A stretch of DNA of 45,250 bases from positions 1 to 45,250 of the forward strand of contig JAAZMZ010000014.1 of NCBI GenBank assembly GCA_012798535.1. Reading direction: 5' to 3'. Under the pieces are notes generated by a model. It saw nothing but the letters and a program-made list of their open reading frames with translations, ran no database searches and was not told the origin of the DNA. The DNA comes from Leptolinea sp. (GTDB lineage Bacteria; Chloroflexota; Anaerolineae; Anaerolineales; Anaerolineaceae). Below, one piece after another: positions 16,028-23,722 of this stretch (the stretch's first letter is position 1; the number at the start of each line of letters is the position of its first letter). The translations under genes were made by a program, and so were the position numbers.

Positions 16028-17500
16028 TTATCGGCCTCCCAGCAGCAAAAGGATATGATCGACGCCGCTGTTCACCATTGGCACCATCAACGCCGGGAAT
16101 AAACCAATGGCGATCATGATCAAACTGAGGAATCCGACAGTGATTTTATCCAGTATGGAAATATCACCTGTCCTCGATGCATACTCTTCCGGCAAATCTC
16201 CGAAGAAGACCCGCCTTAAAACCAGCAAGATGTACCCGGCCGTGACGATGATACCCAGAACAGTAACAACTGCCACCAGCGGCGCCGTCTGCCAGGTTCC
16301 CATGAAAATGGGGAATTCCGCCACAAAACCCGAAAAACCGGGCATTCCCATGGAAACCAGGCCGCTAATAATGAAACCAATGGCTGCTAACGGCATCTTT
16401 TTGATCAGTCCACCCAGACGGGAAATCTCCCGGGTGTGCGTCCGATCATAGACCATGCCGACTATGGCGAAGAAGAGAGCGGTCATCACCCCATGAGAGA
16501 ACATCTGCACGCCCGCACCCATCAATCCCTCACGGTTCAGGGTGGCAAAGCCGATCATTACCAGCCCCATGTGCGAAACGGAAGAAAAACCGATAACGTA
16601 TTTGAAATCTGTCTGCACCAGGGCGATCAACGCCCCATAGACCACATTGACAGTGGCGAGTGCCAGAATGACATACGCCCAGTACTTCGCACCTTCCGGC
16701 ATGAGCATGATTCCGGCGCGCAGGGCAGCAAAAGCACCCACTTTCATCTCCACACCGGCTAGCATCATGGAAACCGCGGTTGGCGCAGCCACATGGCCAT
16801 CCGGCGCCCAGCTGTGGAACGGGAAGAGGCCGCCAAGCACGGCAAATCCAATAAACACGAACGGGAACCATAGCCGTTGGAAATCCGCGGAAAAACCAGC
16901 TTTTTCGAGCGCCAGCATATCAAACGTGTGAAGACCGGAAGTAAACACCATGGCCAACACGCCAACCAGAGCCACCACCGATCCAAGGAAAAGATACAGG
17001 GTCAGCTTCATGGCACCGTATTCGCGGGTTTTCGGGCTGCCCCAAATCAAGATCATCAAGTATTTCGGGAAAACAGCCAGTTCAAAGAAGAAGAACAGCA
17101 TGAACAGGTCCAGCGAACAGAACACGCCGAAAACACTGGCCGACAGGAACATGAGATAGCTGAAAAATTCCTTCGGCCGTTCTTCGATATGCCACGAGAT
17201 GCCCGCGCCGCAGGTGGTAACGATCCCGGCCAGCAGGACCAGAGGCAGGCTGATGCCATCCACTCCGACATGATAGGAAATGCCCAATGCGGGCAGCCAG
17301 TCCAGCTTTTGAACGAATTGATATCCGCCGGTAGCCAGGTCGTAAGTAGCGTATACCCAGAATGAGAGGAGAAGCGTTACCAGCCCGCTGATCAAAGCCA
17401 GCACTCTGGGAGCTTTCTTTTCAGAGGCCGGGAGCAGCAATATGACGATGCCGGTCAGCAGCGGAAGTGCGATGATCAATGTCAGCACAGAAAGTTGCAT
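16028..17500 (-). CDS. nuoM: NADH-quinone oxidoreductase subunit M, second copy (NuoM2), TM7 lysine absent
   Basis: 490 residues, antiporter-like. It keeps the TM5 glutamate (FFFFELAVFPKYL, E140), the TM8 lysine (LAGVEMKVGAFAAL, K253), the TM12 region FSHGVMTALFF and the acidic FVAEFPIF. The TM7 segment reads GFAVLGGLFPFHSW, so the lysine that sits at this position in normal NuoM (AFAVKMP in E. coli, AFAIKVP in the neighbour) is Leu222 here. It lies 10 bases after the first nuoM and directly before nuoN. The two NuoM proteins are clearly different in sequence, so this is an old duplication or a separate clade, not a recent copy. Confidence 0.92.
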   Translation of the reverse strand: MQLSVLTLIIALPLLTGIVILLLPASEKKAPRVLALISGLVTLLLSFWVYATYDLATGGYQFVQKLDWLPALGISYHVGVDGISLPLVLLAGIVTTCGAGISWHIEERPKEFFSYLMFLSASVFGVFCSLDLFMLFFFFELAVFPKYLMILIWGSPKTREYGAMKLTLYLFLGSVVALVGVLAMVFTSGLHTFDMLALEKAGFSADFQRLWFPFVFIGFAVLGGLFPFHSWAPDGHVAAPTAVSMMLAGVEMKVGAFAALRAGIMLMPEGAKYWAYVILALATVNVVYGALIALVQTDFKYVIGFSSVSHMGLVMIGFATLNREGLMGAGVQMFSHGVMTALFFAIVGMVYDRTHTREISRLGGLIKKMPLAAIGFIISGLVSMGMPGFSGFVAEFPIFMGTWQTAPLVAVVTVLGIIVTAGYILLVLRRVFFGDLPEEYASRTGDISILDKITVGFLSLIMIAIGLFPALMVPMVNSGVDHILLLLGGR

Positions 17501-17510
17501 CGTCCCTCTC

Positions 17511-19016
17511 TCAGAATAGTACCGAAGACACGCGGTTGATCATTTCCAGCAGCCAGGCCGGCCATATTCCGTTGACCAGCATCAGGATCATCAACGGAGC
17601 GATCACAGCAATTTCCTCAGGGCGGATTTCCGTCAGCTTGCCCGCCCAGGCCTCATTCATCGGCCCGTGCAGCACCAATTTCAGAGCTTTCAGGATATAA
17701 GCGCCGGTGAAAAACAATCCGATCATGCTGAAGACTGTGGCACCCGGGAAGATCGACCAGGCTCCCCGCACAACCAGAAATTCAGAAATAAAGCCGCCAG
17801 TTCCCGGCAGCCCGAGCGAACCCATAGCCGTGAACAGCAGAATACCACCATAAAGCGGCAAAATGGCAAACAGGCCGCCGAATTGATTCAGGTCGCGGGT
17901 ATGCGCTCTCTCATAGAGAACACCAATCAGGAAAAACATACCAGCCGCCGACAACCCATGATTGAACATCTGTAATACCGCGCCGTTGATCGCAATGTTG
18001 GCATGCGGTGTACCTGATGCCCAGGCGGCGGCCGCCACGCCCAACACCACAAAACCCATATGATTCACAGAGGAATAGGCCACAAGGCGTTTAAAATCGT
18101 TTTGCCCGAAAGCGCCCAGAGCGCCGAATATGATGGAAGCCGCAGCCAGAATAGCCAGCCAGCCGGCAAATTGGTGTGATTCCACTGGAAAAAGCGGCAA
18201 GACCAGCCGCATAAAGCCGTAAGCGCCGAGTTTTAATAATACACCGGCCAGTATCATGGAGCCTGGCGTGGGGGCTTCTGTGTGTGCGTCTGGTAACCAG
18301 GTGTGAAACGGCCAGATCGGGACCTTGATGGCAAAGGCGATTACGAACGCCCAGAAAGCCACCGCTTTCACCACACCGGGAGCCAGCCCAAACAGCGGGA
18401 GGGGATTCTGTCCCGGCCAATTTTCCGTCAATTTAATCAGGTCGAAAGTGCCTGCTGCCACACCCATCATCTGGATGGCCAGCAGCAAACCAAGTGAACC
18501 CGCCATGGTATAAAGAATGAACTTGAGTGACGCGTAATTCCGGTTTTCCCCGCCCCACTGATTGATGATGAAATACATGGGGATCAATCCGATTTCCCAG
18601 AAGACAAAGAAAAGCAGCAGATCAAGCGTGAGAAAGACACCCAGAAGGCCGGTTTCCAGGAATAGAAAAAGCATCAAGAAGATTTTGTAATTACCTCTGA
18701 TGGAACCGGACGCCAGGATGGATAGAGGAGTAAGCAATGTGGTGAGCAACACCATGGGCAGAGACAGACCGTCCACACCCAGGTGATAACTCGATCCAAT
18801 GGCCGGATACCAAGGGGTGTTCTCCACAAACTGGTAGCCTTGAAGCTGGTTGTCGAACCGGCTCCAGAGCAGCACGGTCAATGCCAGTGGAACCAGCGAC
18901 AGAAAAAAGGCGGCGGATTTTAGCAGGAAAGTTCTTTTTGCCGGTATCAGCGTCAGAAGAACCGCGGCCAGCGCGGGGAAGAAGAGGATTAGGGAGAGGA
19001 GGACATTCATCAGCAT
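17511..19016 (-). CDS. nuoM: NADH-quinone oxidoreductase subunit M, first copy (NuoM1), canonical
   Basis: 501 residues. All channel residues expected of NuoM are present: TM5 glutamate E141 in FFVFWEIGLIPMYF, TM7 lysine K231 in AFAIKVPIWPFHTWLPDAH, TM8 lysine K262 in LAGVLLKLGAYG, the histidine in QMFNHGLSAAGMFF and the glutamate in GFISEFLVV. It pumps protons in the distal membrane arm. It starts four bases after the nuoL stop; the predicted N-terminus MLMNVLLS has two possible ATG codons (residues 1 and 3). Confidence 0.95.
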   Translation of the reverse strand: MLMNVLLSLILFFPALAAVLLTLIPAKRTFLLKSAAFFLSLVPLALTVLLWSRFDNQLQGYQFVENTPWYPAIGSSYHLGVDGLSLPMVLLTTLLTPLSILASGSIRGNYKIFLMLFLFLETGLLGVFLTLDLLLFFVFWEIGLIPMYFIINQWGGENRNYASLKFILYTMAGSLGLLLAIQMMGVAAGTFDLIKLTENWPGQNPLPLFGLAPGVVKAVAFWAFVIAFAIKVPIWPFHTWLPDAHTEAPTPGSMILAGVLLKLGAYGFMRLVLPLFPVESHQFAGWLAILAAASIIFGALGAFGQNDFKRLVAYSSVNHMGFVVLGVAAAAWASGTPHANIAINGAVLQMFNHGLSAAGMFFLIGVLYERAHTRDLNQFGGLFAILPLYGGILLFTAMGSLGLPGTGGFISEFLVVRGAWSIFPGATVFSMIGLFFTGAYILKALKLVLHGPMNEAWAGKLTEIRPEEIAVIAPLMILMLVNGIWPAWLLEMINRVSSVLF

Positions 19017-19020
19017 GATT

Positions 19021-21201
19021 TCATCCCCTTCCCAGTAGATAGTAAACGATCATCCCCGAGATTAAAACAATCCACAGGGTATAGAGCATATACTGCTGTA
19101 CGCGGCCGCTTTGAAACCGCCGCAGATCCTGACCCCAGGCGATCAACCTGTGACCCAGCCCATCGCCGCCGTTGCTGATGACTGGTTTATCAAAGCCGTT
19201 GCGTAACAATGAACCGAACGCCGGAGTTAACGCGGCAACGCCGTGGACTATGCCGTCGATGATCTTTCCGTCCATCCAGACCGCCGTGAATCTTTCTGCA
19301 AGCCAGACAGCCGGGCGGATGAACAACATAGAATACAACTCATCGACGTAGTACTTATTTTTTAACAGGGAATAGACCGGTCCCAGCGCTTTTTCCAGCG
19401 GATCAACCGCGGCAGCCTGATATTTACGATAAACCAGCCAGCCTGCCAGCAGCCCCACAGGTGAAATGACCAGCGAAAGGATCAGCGGGATTTGGGAATG
19501 AGATTCTGCCGTATGGGTTGCCAGGGGAGTCGTGCCGGAAAGAAATGTCAAGAACCAGCCGGCATCTTTGCCGCCAATTCCGGGGAAACCGGCAGGAATA
19601 CCTGACCAGCCGGCGGCAATGGCAAATAGCGCCAGTACCACCAGAGGAAGGGTCATAACAACGCTACTTTCACGGGCATGACCGGCCGCCGTACTGCGCG
19701 CCTGACCGAGGAATGTCAGGGTGATCTGCCGGGCTGTGTAGAAGGCGGTGATCAAAGCCGTAAAAGCCAGTATCGAAAAAATCAACCAGAATTGCCCATT
19801 ATAGGCTCCGGAAAGTATCTCATCTTTTGACCAGAATCCTGCCGTGATCAACGGGAAACCGGCCAGCGCAAGGCCGCCGGCGATGAACGTCCAAAAAGTC
19901 AGCGGCATCTTCGTTTTCAAGCCGCCCATATGGGTCATATCCTGAATATCGACAGGATCATCTTCCGCCAGCGCGCCATGTTCCATGCCGTGGATCACGG
20001 AACCTGATCCCAGGAACAGCAGAGCTTTAAAAAAGGCATGCGTGACCAGATGAAACACCGCGCCGATGTATGATCCCAATCCGAGGGCTGCCACCATAAA
20101 TCCAAGCTGTGAGATGGTGGAATAAGCCAGAACACGCTTGATATCGTTCTGAACAACCGCGATGGTGGCGGCAAAAAGAGCGGTGAAAGTGCCAACGAAA
20201 GCCATAATGGCCATTGGCGTAGTCAACGGGCTGCCGGGAACCCAGCCTGCGCTGATCAAGGGAAAAGCCCGGGCTGCCAGATACACACCGGCGGAAACCA
20301 TGGTGGCCGCATGGATCATCGCGGATACCGGTGTCGGACCTTCCATGGCATCCGGCAGCCAGATGTGCAGAGGGAATTGCGCAGATTTGCCAATGGTGCC
20401 GATGAATAACAACAATCCGGCCAATCCCGCCAGCGACAGGCCGAATACACCGGTGGGAATGGTGGCAAGCTGGGAAACCACGGTTGGATCGAAGATCACG
20501 CTGTAACTCAACGAACCGGTTGAGGTATACAGGGCTGCCAGTCCCAACAGCATGAAAACATCACCCACCCGCGTGGTCAGAAAAGCCTTGACTGCCGCAT
20601 CGCGGGCTGTCGGTCTGGCGTACCAGAAACCGATGAGCAGATACGAGCACAATCCCATGATCTCCCAGCCAACGTACAGGGTCAGCAGGTTGTCGCTGAT
20701 CACCAGCACGTACATGGCAAACGCGAACAGACTGATCAGCCCGAAGAAGCGGGAATACATCGGTTCGATGGAGGGGACATGGATAACCCGGTCCTCACGG
20801 CTGGTGATAAGTGCACCGTGCGGCGGCAGGCCGGGTTTATCATGCACACCCGCAGGAGAACCGTAATTATGGTAGCCAATGGAGTATATAAATATGCACA
20901 GAATCGTCCAGGCGACAAAGAATAGCGTGACTGCACTTAACGGATCGATCTGAACGCCAATCTTGAACCACCCGACACCTGCAGGCAGCCAGTTGATCGA
21001 GGACGCGATGATGTTCATCGCCAGGTCCGATATATGGACAGCCTTCCAGAACACGAACATGCTGCCCAGCCAGGAGAGTCCCGCGGCTGTCACGGCCAGC
21101 GTGTGGCTGAGTCCGCGCGACCGGTTAGCTCCCAGCATTATCAATGCGAAAGCCGCAATGGGAGGAACGGGGATCAACCAGATGAGTGTTTCCAGCGTCA
21201 T
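19021..21201 (-). CDS. nuoL: NADH-quinone oxidoreductase subunit L with long lateral helix
   Basis: 726 residues, over 100 longer than the 613 of E. coli. The antiporter core has E180 (YVGWEIMGLCSYLL) and K272 (TIGKSAQFPLHIWLPDAMEG). Two places explain the extra length. A hydrophilic loop at about 112-147, after IYSIGY and before YSRFF, is about 30 residues longer than usual. In the C-terminal lateral helix, the distance from DELY to the last helix is about 83 residues against about 51 in E. coli and about 56 in longer canonical forms; the extra part is near residues 668-692. The end, FQSGRVQQYMLYTLW, is the usual conserved entry to the last helix. It is followed by two nuoM genes. Confidence 0.95.
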   Translation of the reverse strand: MTLETLIWLIPVPPIAAFALIMLGANRSRGLSHTLAVTAAGLSWLGSMFVFWKAVHISDLAMNIIASSINWLPAGVGWFKIGVQIDPLSAVTLFFVAWTILCIFIYSIGYHNYGSPAGVHDKPGLPPHGALITSREDRVIHVPSIEPMYSRFFGLISLFAFAMYVLVISDNLLTLYVGWEIMGLCSYLLIGFWYARPTARDAAVKAFLTTRVGDVFMLLGLAALYTSTGSLSYSVIFDPTVVSQLATIPTGVFGLSLAGLAGLLLFIGTIGKSAQFPLHIWLPDAMEGPTPVSAMIHAATMVSAGVYLAARAFPLISAGWVPGSPLTTPMAIMAFVGTFTALFAATIAVVQNDIKRVLAYSTISQLGFMVAALGLGSYIGAVFHLVTHAFFKALLFLGSGSVIHGMEHGALAEDDPVDIQDMTHMGGLKTKMPLTFWTFIAGGLALAGFPLITAGFWSKDEILSGAYNGQFWLIFSILAFTALITAFYTARQITLTFLGQARSTAAGHARESSVVMTLPLVVLALFAIAAGWSGIPAGFPGIGGKDAGWFLTFLSGTTPLATHTAESHSQIPLILSLVISPVGLLAGWLVYRKYQAAAVDPLEKALGPVYSLLKNKYYVDELYSMLFIRPAVWLAERFTAVWMDGKIIDGIVHGVAALTPAFGSLLRNGFDKPVISNGGDGLGHRLIAWGQDLRRFQSGRVQQYMLYTLWIVLISGMIVYYLLGRG

Positions 21202-21214
21202 GGAACGGGTAACC

Positions 21215-21523
21215 TCATCCTTTCATCGAGTCGAAATCGCCGGCGTTGATTGTCCTCCGGTTTCGGTACGCAGATATGATCAAAGCCAGCCCAACCGCAG
21301 TTTCAGCGGCTGCTACGGCAAAAACCACAGCCATGAAAACGAGCCCATTGATGTGTGTGAAATGAAGATATCTCCAGAACGCCAGCAGATTGATATTGAC
21401 AGCGTTCAACATTAATTCGATGCCCATCAGTATGCTGATGGCATTCTTGCGCGCGACGGCACCAAAAAGCCCGATGAAAAAAAGTGCGAAGGAGAAGATC
21501 AATATCCAGGAAAGCGGTATCAT
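21215..21523 (-). CDS. nuoK: NADH-quinone oxidoreductase subunit K
   Basis: 102 residues with three membrane helices. The two buried glutamates that link the quinone site to the pumps are present: ISILMGIELMLNAVN (TM2) and AVAAAETAVGLALI (TM3). Length equals the E. coli protein (100). It lies 5 bases after nuoJ and 13 before nuoL. Confidence 0.96.
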   Translation of the reverse strand: MIPLSWILIFSFALFFIGLFGAVARKNAISILMGIELMLNAVNINLLAFWRYLHFTHINGLVFMAVVFAVAAAETAVGLALIISAYRNRRTINAGDFDSMKG

Positions 21524-21528
21524 CCCGG

Positions 21529-22044
21529 CTAATCCTTATGTCGCTCACTGGCGATAAAGATGCTGCCGACCAGGGCGGCAAGTAGCAGCACAGAAACGGC
21601 TTCGAAAGGTAACGCGAAACCCTGCGGATCGGTCAAGCCTGTCCCCAGAAGTCGAATATCCGCCAGATCTGACCCGGGCATGGGTGGTAACGTCTGAAAG
21701 CTGTTCCAGGCAGAAAGAACCAGCGTCAATCCAGAAAACAGGAGCGCGACGCCCAGGGCGGCAAAAATAAACCCCCGGTTCATTTGACTCTGCTCCGCGT
21801 TCATCACATTTTGAGTCAACATGACGGAAAAAACGATCAATATGGCAATGGCACCCACATAAACCACAACCTGGGTGATCGCGAAGAAACCGTTCCCGAT
21901 GATGGCAAAGACCACCGCCACGCCAACCAGCGCCAGAATTAAAGACAGCGCCGATTGCATCATGCGCCGCAGCGAAACGACCATCACGGCGGCTGCCAGA
22001 GTGATGGCTGCTGTTATCAGGAACACAACCTGGACAGCCGTCAT
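21529..22044 (-). CDS. nuoJ: NADH-quinone oxidoreductase subunit J
   Basis: 171 residues, five predicted membrane helices. The TM3 segment FAITQVVVYVGAIAILIVF carries the conserved tyrosine-glycine of the NuoJ pi-bulge. The C-terminus (AALVGSIFIASERHKD) is typical. Its ATG overlaps the stop of nuoH by four bases. Confidence 0.95.
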   Translation of the reverse strand: MTAVQVVFLITAAITLAAAVMVVSLRRMMQSALSLILALVGVAVVFAIIGNGFFAITQVVVYVGAIAILIVFSVMLTQNVMNAEQSQMNRGFIFAALGVALLFSGLTLVLSAWNSFQTLPPMPGSDLADIRLLGTGLTDPQGFALPFEAVSVLLLAALVGSIFIASERHKD

Positions 22045-23252
22045 GAGAGCGCCTCTTCAACAGAATCGGGGAGCTCGACGGCGGCACTCGGAACCACCAA
22101 TGGGCGGCGTTTGCGCTGGGCGTAGACACGCAGGAACCGCAGAGTAATTAACAGCATTAAAAGGTTGGCGGCCAATAATCCAAGAATCCGGCCGGTCATA
22201 GAACTCTGAGCCAGTGTCTTATCCACAATAGCCGTTACGGCCAGCACAGCAATTGCCAGCGGCGTTAATAACTTCCAGTTGATATCCATCACCTGATCGA
22301 TGCGGAATCTTGGCAGGCCAGCGCGCAGCCAGATGATGATGAAATACACCACGCTGGTCTTGATCAACGTATAAAGAAATCCCAGCCAGGGATATTGCTC
22401 GGCTTTTGGTCCCTGCCAGCCCCCCAGAAACAGCACAGTGAAGAGAACGGAAATAGTGAAGCAGTGTAGAAAATCCGCTACATAAAACATGCCGAATTTC
22501 AGGCCGGAATACTCAATATTGATCCCCGCCACGATTTCTGAATCAGCTTCGATCAGATCGAAGGGCGCGCGCGCGTTCTCCGCCACCAGTGTGATGAAAA
22601 AGATGAACGCGGCCATAGGCGCGAGCAGGATGAACCAGGGCTGCTGCGCTTTGACAATATCATTCAAGCCCATCGAACCGGCAAACATCACAGGAATGAG
22701 CAATGTCAGGATCATGGGCACTTCGTAAGAGATCATCTGTCCGATGGCGCGGAAAGCACCCAGAAGGGCATATTTGTTATTGGATCCCCAACCGGCCAGT
22801 ATTATCCCCAGCTCACCGATGGCTCCCGCCGCAACCACATACAGGGCTCCCACATTTAGATTAACCCCGAGAAAATTGATGGCAAAGGGCAGCACCGCCC
22901 ACACAAACAGGACACCGGCTACCGCCAGTATCGGTGCAAGATTATACGGAATGATATCGGCGCCGTCCGGGGTGATGAATTCTTTAATAAAGATCTTCAG
23001 CATATCGGCGATCGTCTGGAAAATACCAAACGGTCCCACCCGGTTCGGACCGAACCGGTCCTGAAACCGTCCGATCAACTTGCGTTCAAGCCAGATAAGA
23101 AAGACGGTGAAGACCATCGCTCCGGTAGCCAGCACCCCGGCTCCCAGGAAATACACCAGTATCTGCGCGAAGTCAGGCGCCAGTCCCCAGCTCAAAAAAA
23201 GGCCCATCAACCAGGTGGATGCCAGCCCGATCGGATCGATCCAGAAATTCAC
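22041..23252 (-). CDS. nuoH: NADH-quinone oxidoreductase subunit H
   Basis: Anchors the membrane arm to the peripheral arm and forms part of the quinone chamber. Signatures seen are WLERKLIGRFQDRFGPNRVG (near 54-73), the acidic ENARAPFDLIEADSEIVAG loop split near 222-241, and WLRAGLPRFRIDQVM near 317. At 403 residues it is about 75 longer than E. coli NuoH: an added N-terminal stretch and a C-terminal part with one more hydrophobic helix (GRILGLLAANLLMLLITL) and a charged tail ending EEALS. The start follows nuoA after 37 bases. Confidence 0.95.
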   Translation of the reverse strand: MNFWIDPIGLASTWLMGLFLSWGLAPDFAQILVYFLGAGVLATGAMVFTVFLIWLERKLIGRFQDRFGPNRVGPFGIFQTIADMLKIFIKEFITPDGADIIPYNLAPILAVAGVLFVWAVLPFAINFLGVNLNVGALYVVAAGAIGELGIILAGWGSNNKYALLGAFRAIGQMISYEVPMILTLLIPVMFAGSMGLNDIVKAQQPWFILLAPMAAFIFFITLVAENARAPFDLIEADSEIVAGINIEYSGLKFGMFYVADFLHCFTISVLFTVLFLGGWQGPKAEQYPWLGFLYTLIKTSVVYFIIIWLRAGLPRFRIDQVMDINWKLLTPLAIAVLAVTAIVDKTLAQSSMTGRILGLLAANLLMLLITLRFLRVYAQRKRRPLVVPSAAVELPDSVEEALS

Positions 23253-23289
23253 TGGACCCTCATCAAGATAGAAGAGGTTACAGGCTGTG

Positions 23290-23646
23290 TCATACCCATT
23301 GCAGGGCTCCCTTTTTCCAGGCGTAGTACAGGCCTCCAGCCAGAATCAGCAGGAAGACCACGGCCTCACAGACGGCAAAGAGTGTCAACTGGTTATACGC
23401 AACCGCCCAGGGATAAAGGAAAACCGTTTCAACGTCGAAAACAAGAAAAACCAGGGCGTAGATATAATATTGAACCCTGAATTGGATCCAGGCTTCCCCC
23501 ACGGTTTCGATGCCACATTCATAAGTCGCGTTCTTGATGGTATTCGGTTTTTTCGGGGAGAGCAATCCGGCGATAAAGATCGCCGCCGCCGGGAGAAAGA
23601 GGGAGATGAGGACAAATAAACCGATGTAGATCCAATCTTGGCTCAT
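23290..23646 (-). CDS. nuoA: NADH-quinone oxidoreductase subunit A
   Basis: 118 residues, three membrane helices. The conserved YECGIETVGEAWIQF loop (about 43-57) and FLVFDVETVFLYPWAV (about 68-83) are complete, including the cysteine in YECG that is exposed in the deactive state in other species. It is the first gene of the cluster. The next gene is nuoH, so nuoB, nuoC and nuoD, which normally follow nuoA, are missing here. Confidence 0.96.
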   Translation of the reverse strand: MSQDWIYIGLFVLISLFLPAAAIFIAGLLSPKKPNTIKNATYECGIETVGEAWIQFRVQYYIYALVFLVFDVETVFLYPWAVAYNQLTLFAVCEAVVFLLILAGGLYYAWKKGALQWV

Positions 23647-23692
23647 GGAAGGATTTTCTCTACTCTCAGGGGGTTTTTTGAAAACTTAATCT

Positions 23693-23701
23693 ATTCTAAC
23701 A
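23693..23701 (-). promoter_or_regulatory. Extended -10 promoter before nuoA
   Basis: Minus strand TGTTAGAAT: a -10 hexamer TAGAAT with TGn extension, no clear -35. Transcription from about 23686 would give a leader of roughly 40 bases that contains a C-rich stretch. It would drive the whole nuoA-to-nuoN block. Confidence 0.5.
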
Positions 23702-23722
23702 TAAATTGAAGGGCGCCTAATT

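Noticed and set aside
16028..19016. Two nuoM genes as Mrp antiporter or membrane hydrogenase remnants
   Set aside because: Both match complex I NuoM in length and motifs and lie in a complete nuoA-N membrane set without mrp or hydrogenase genes.
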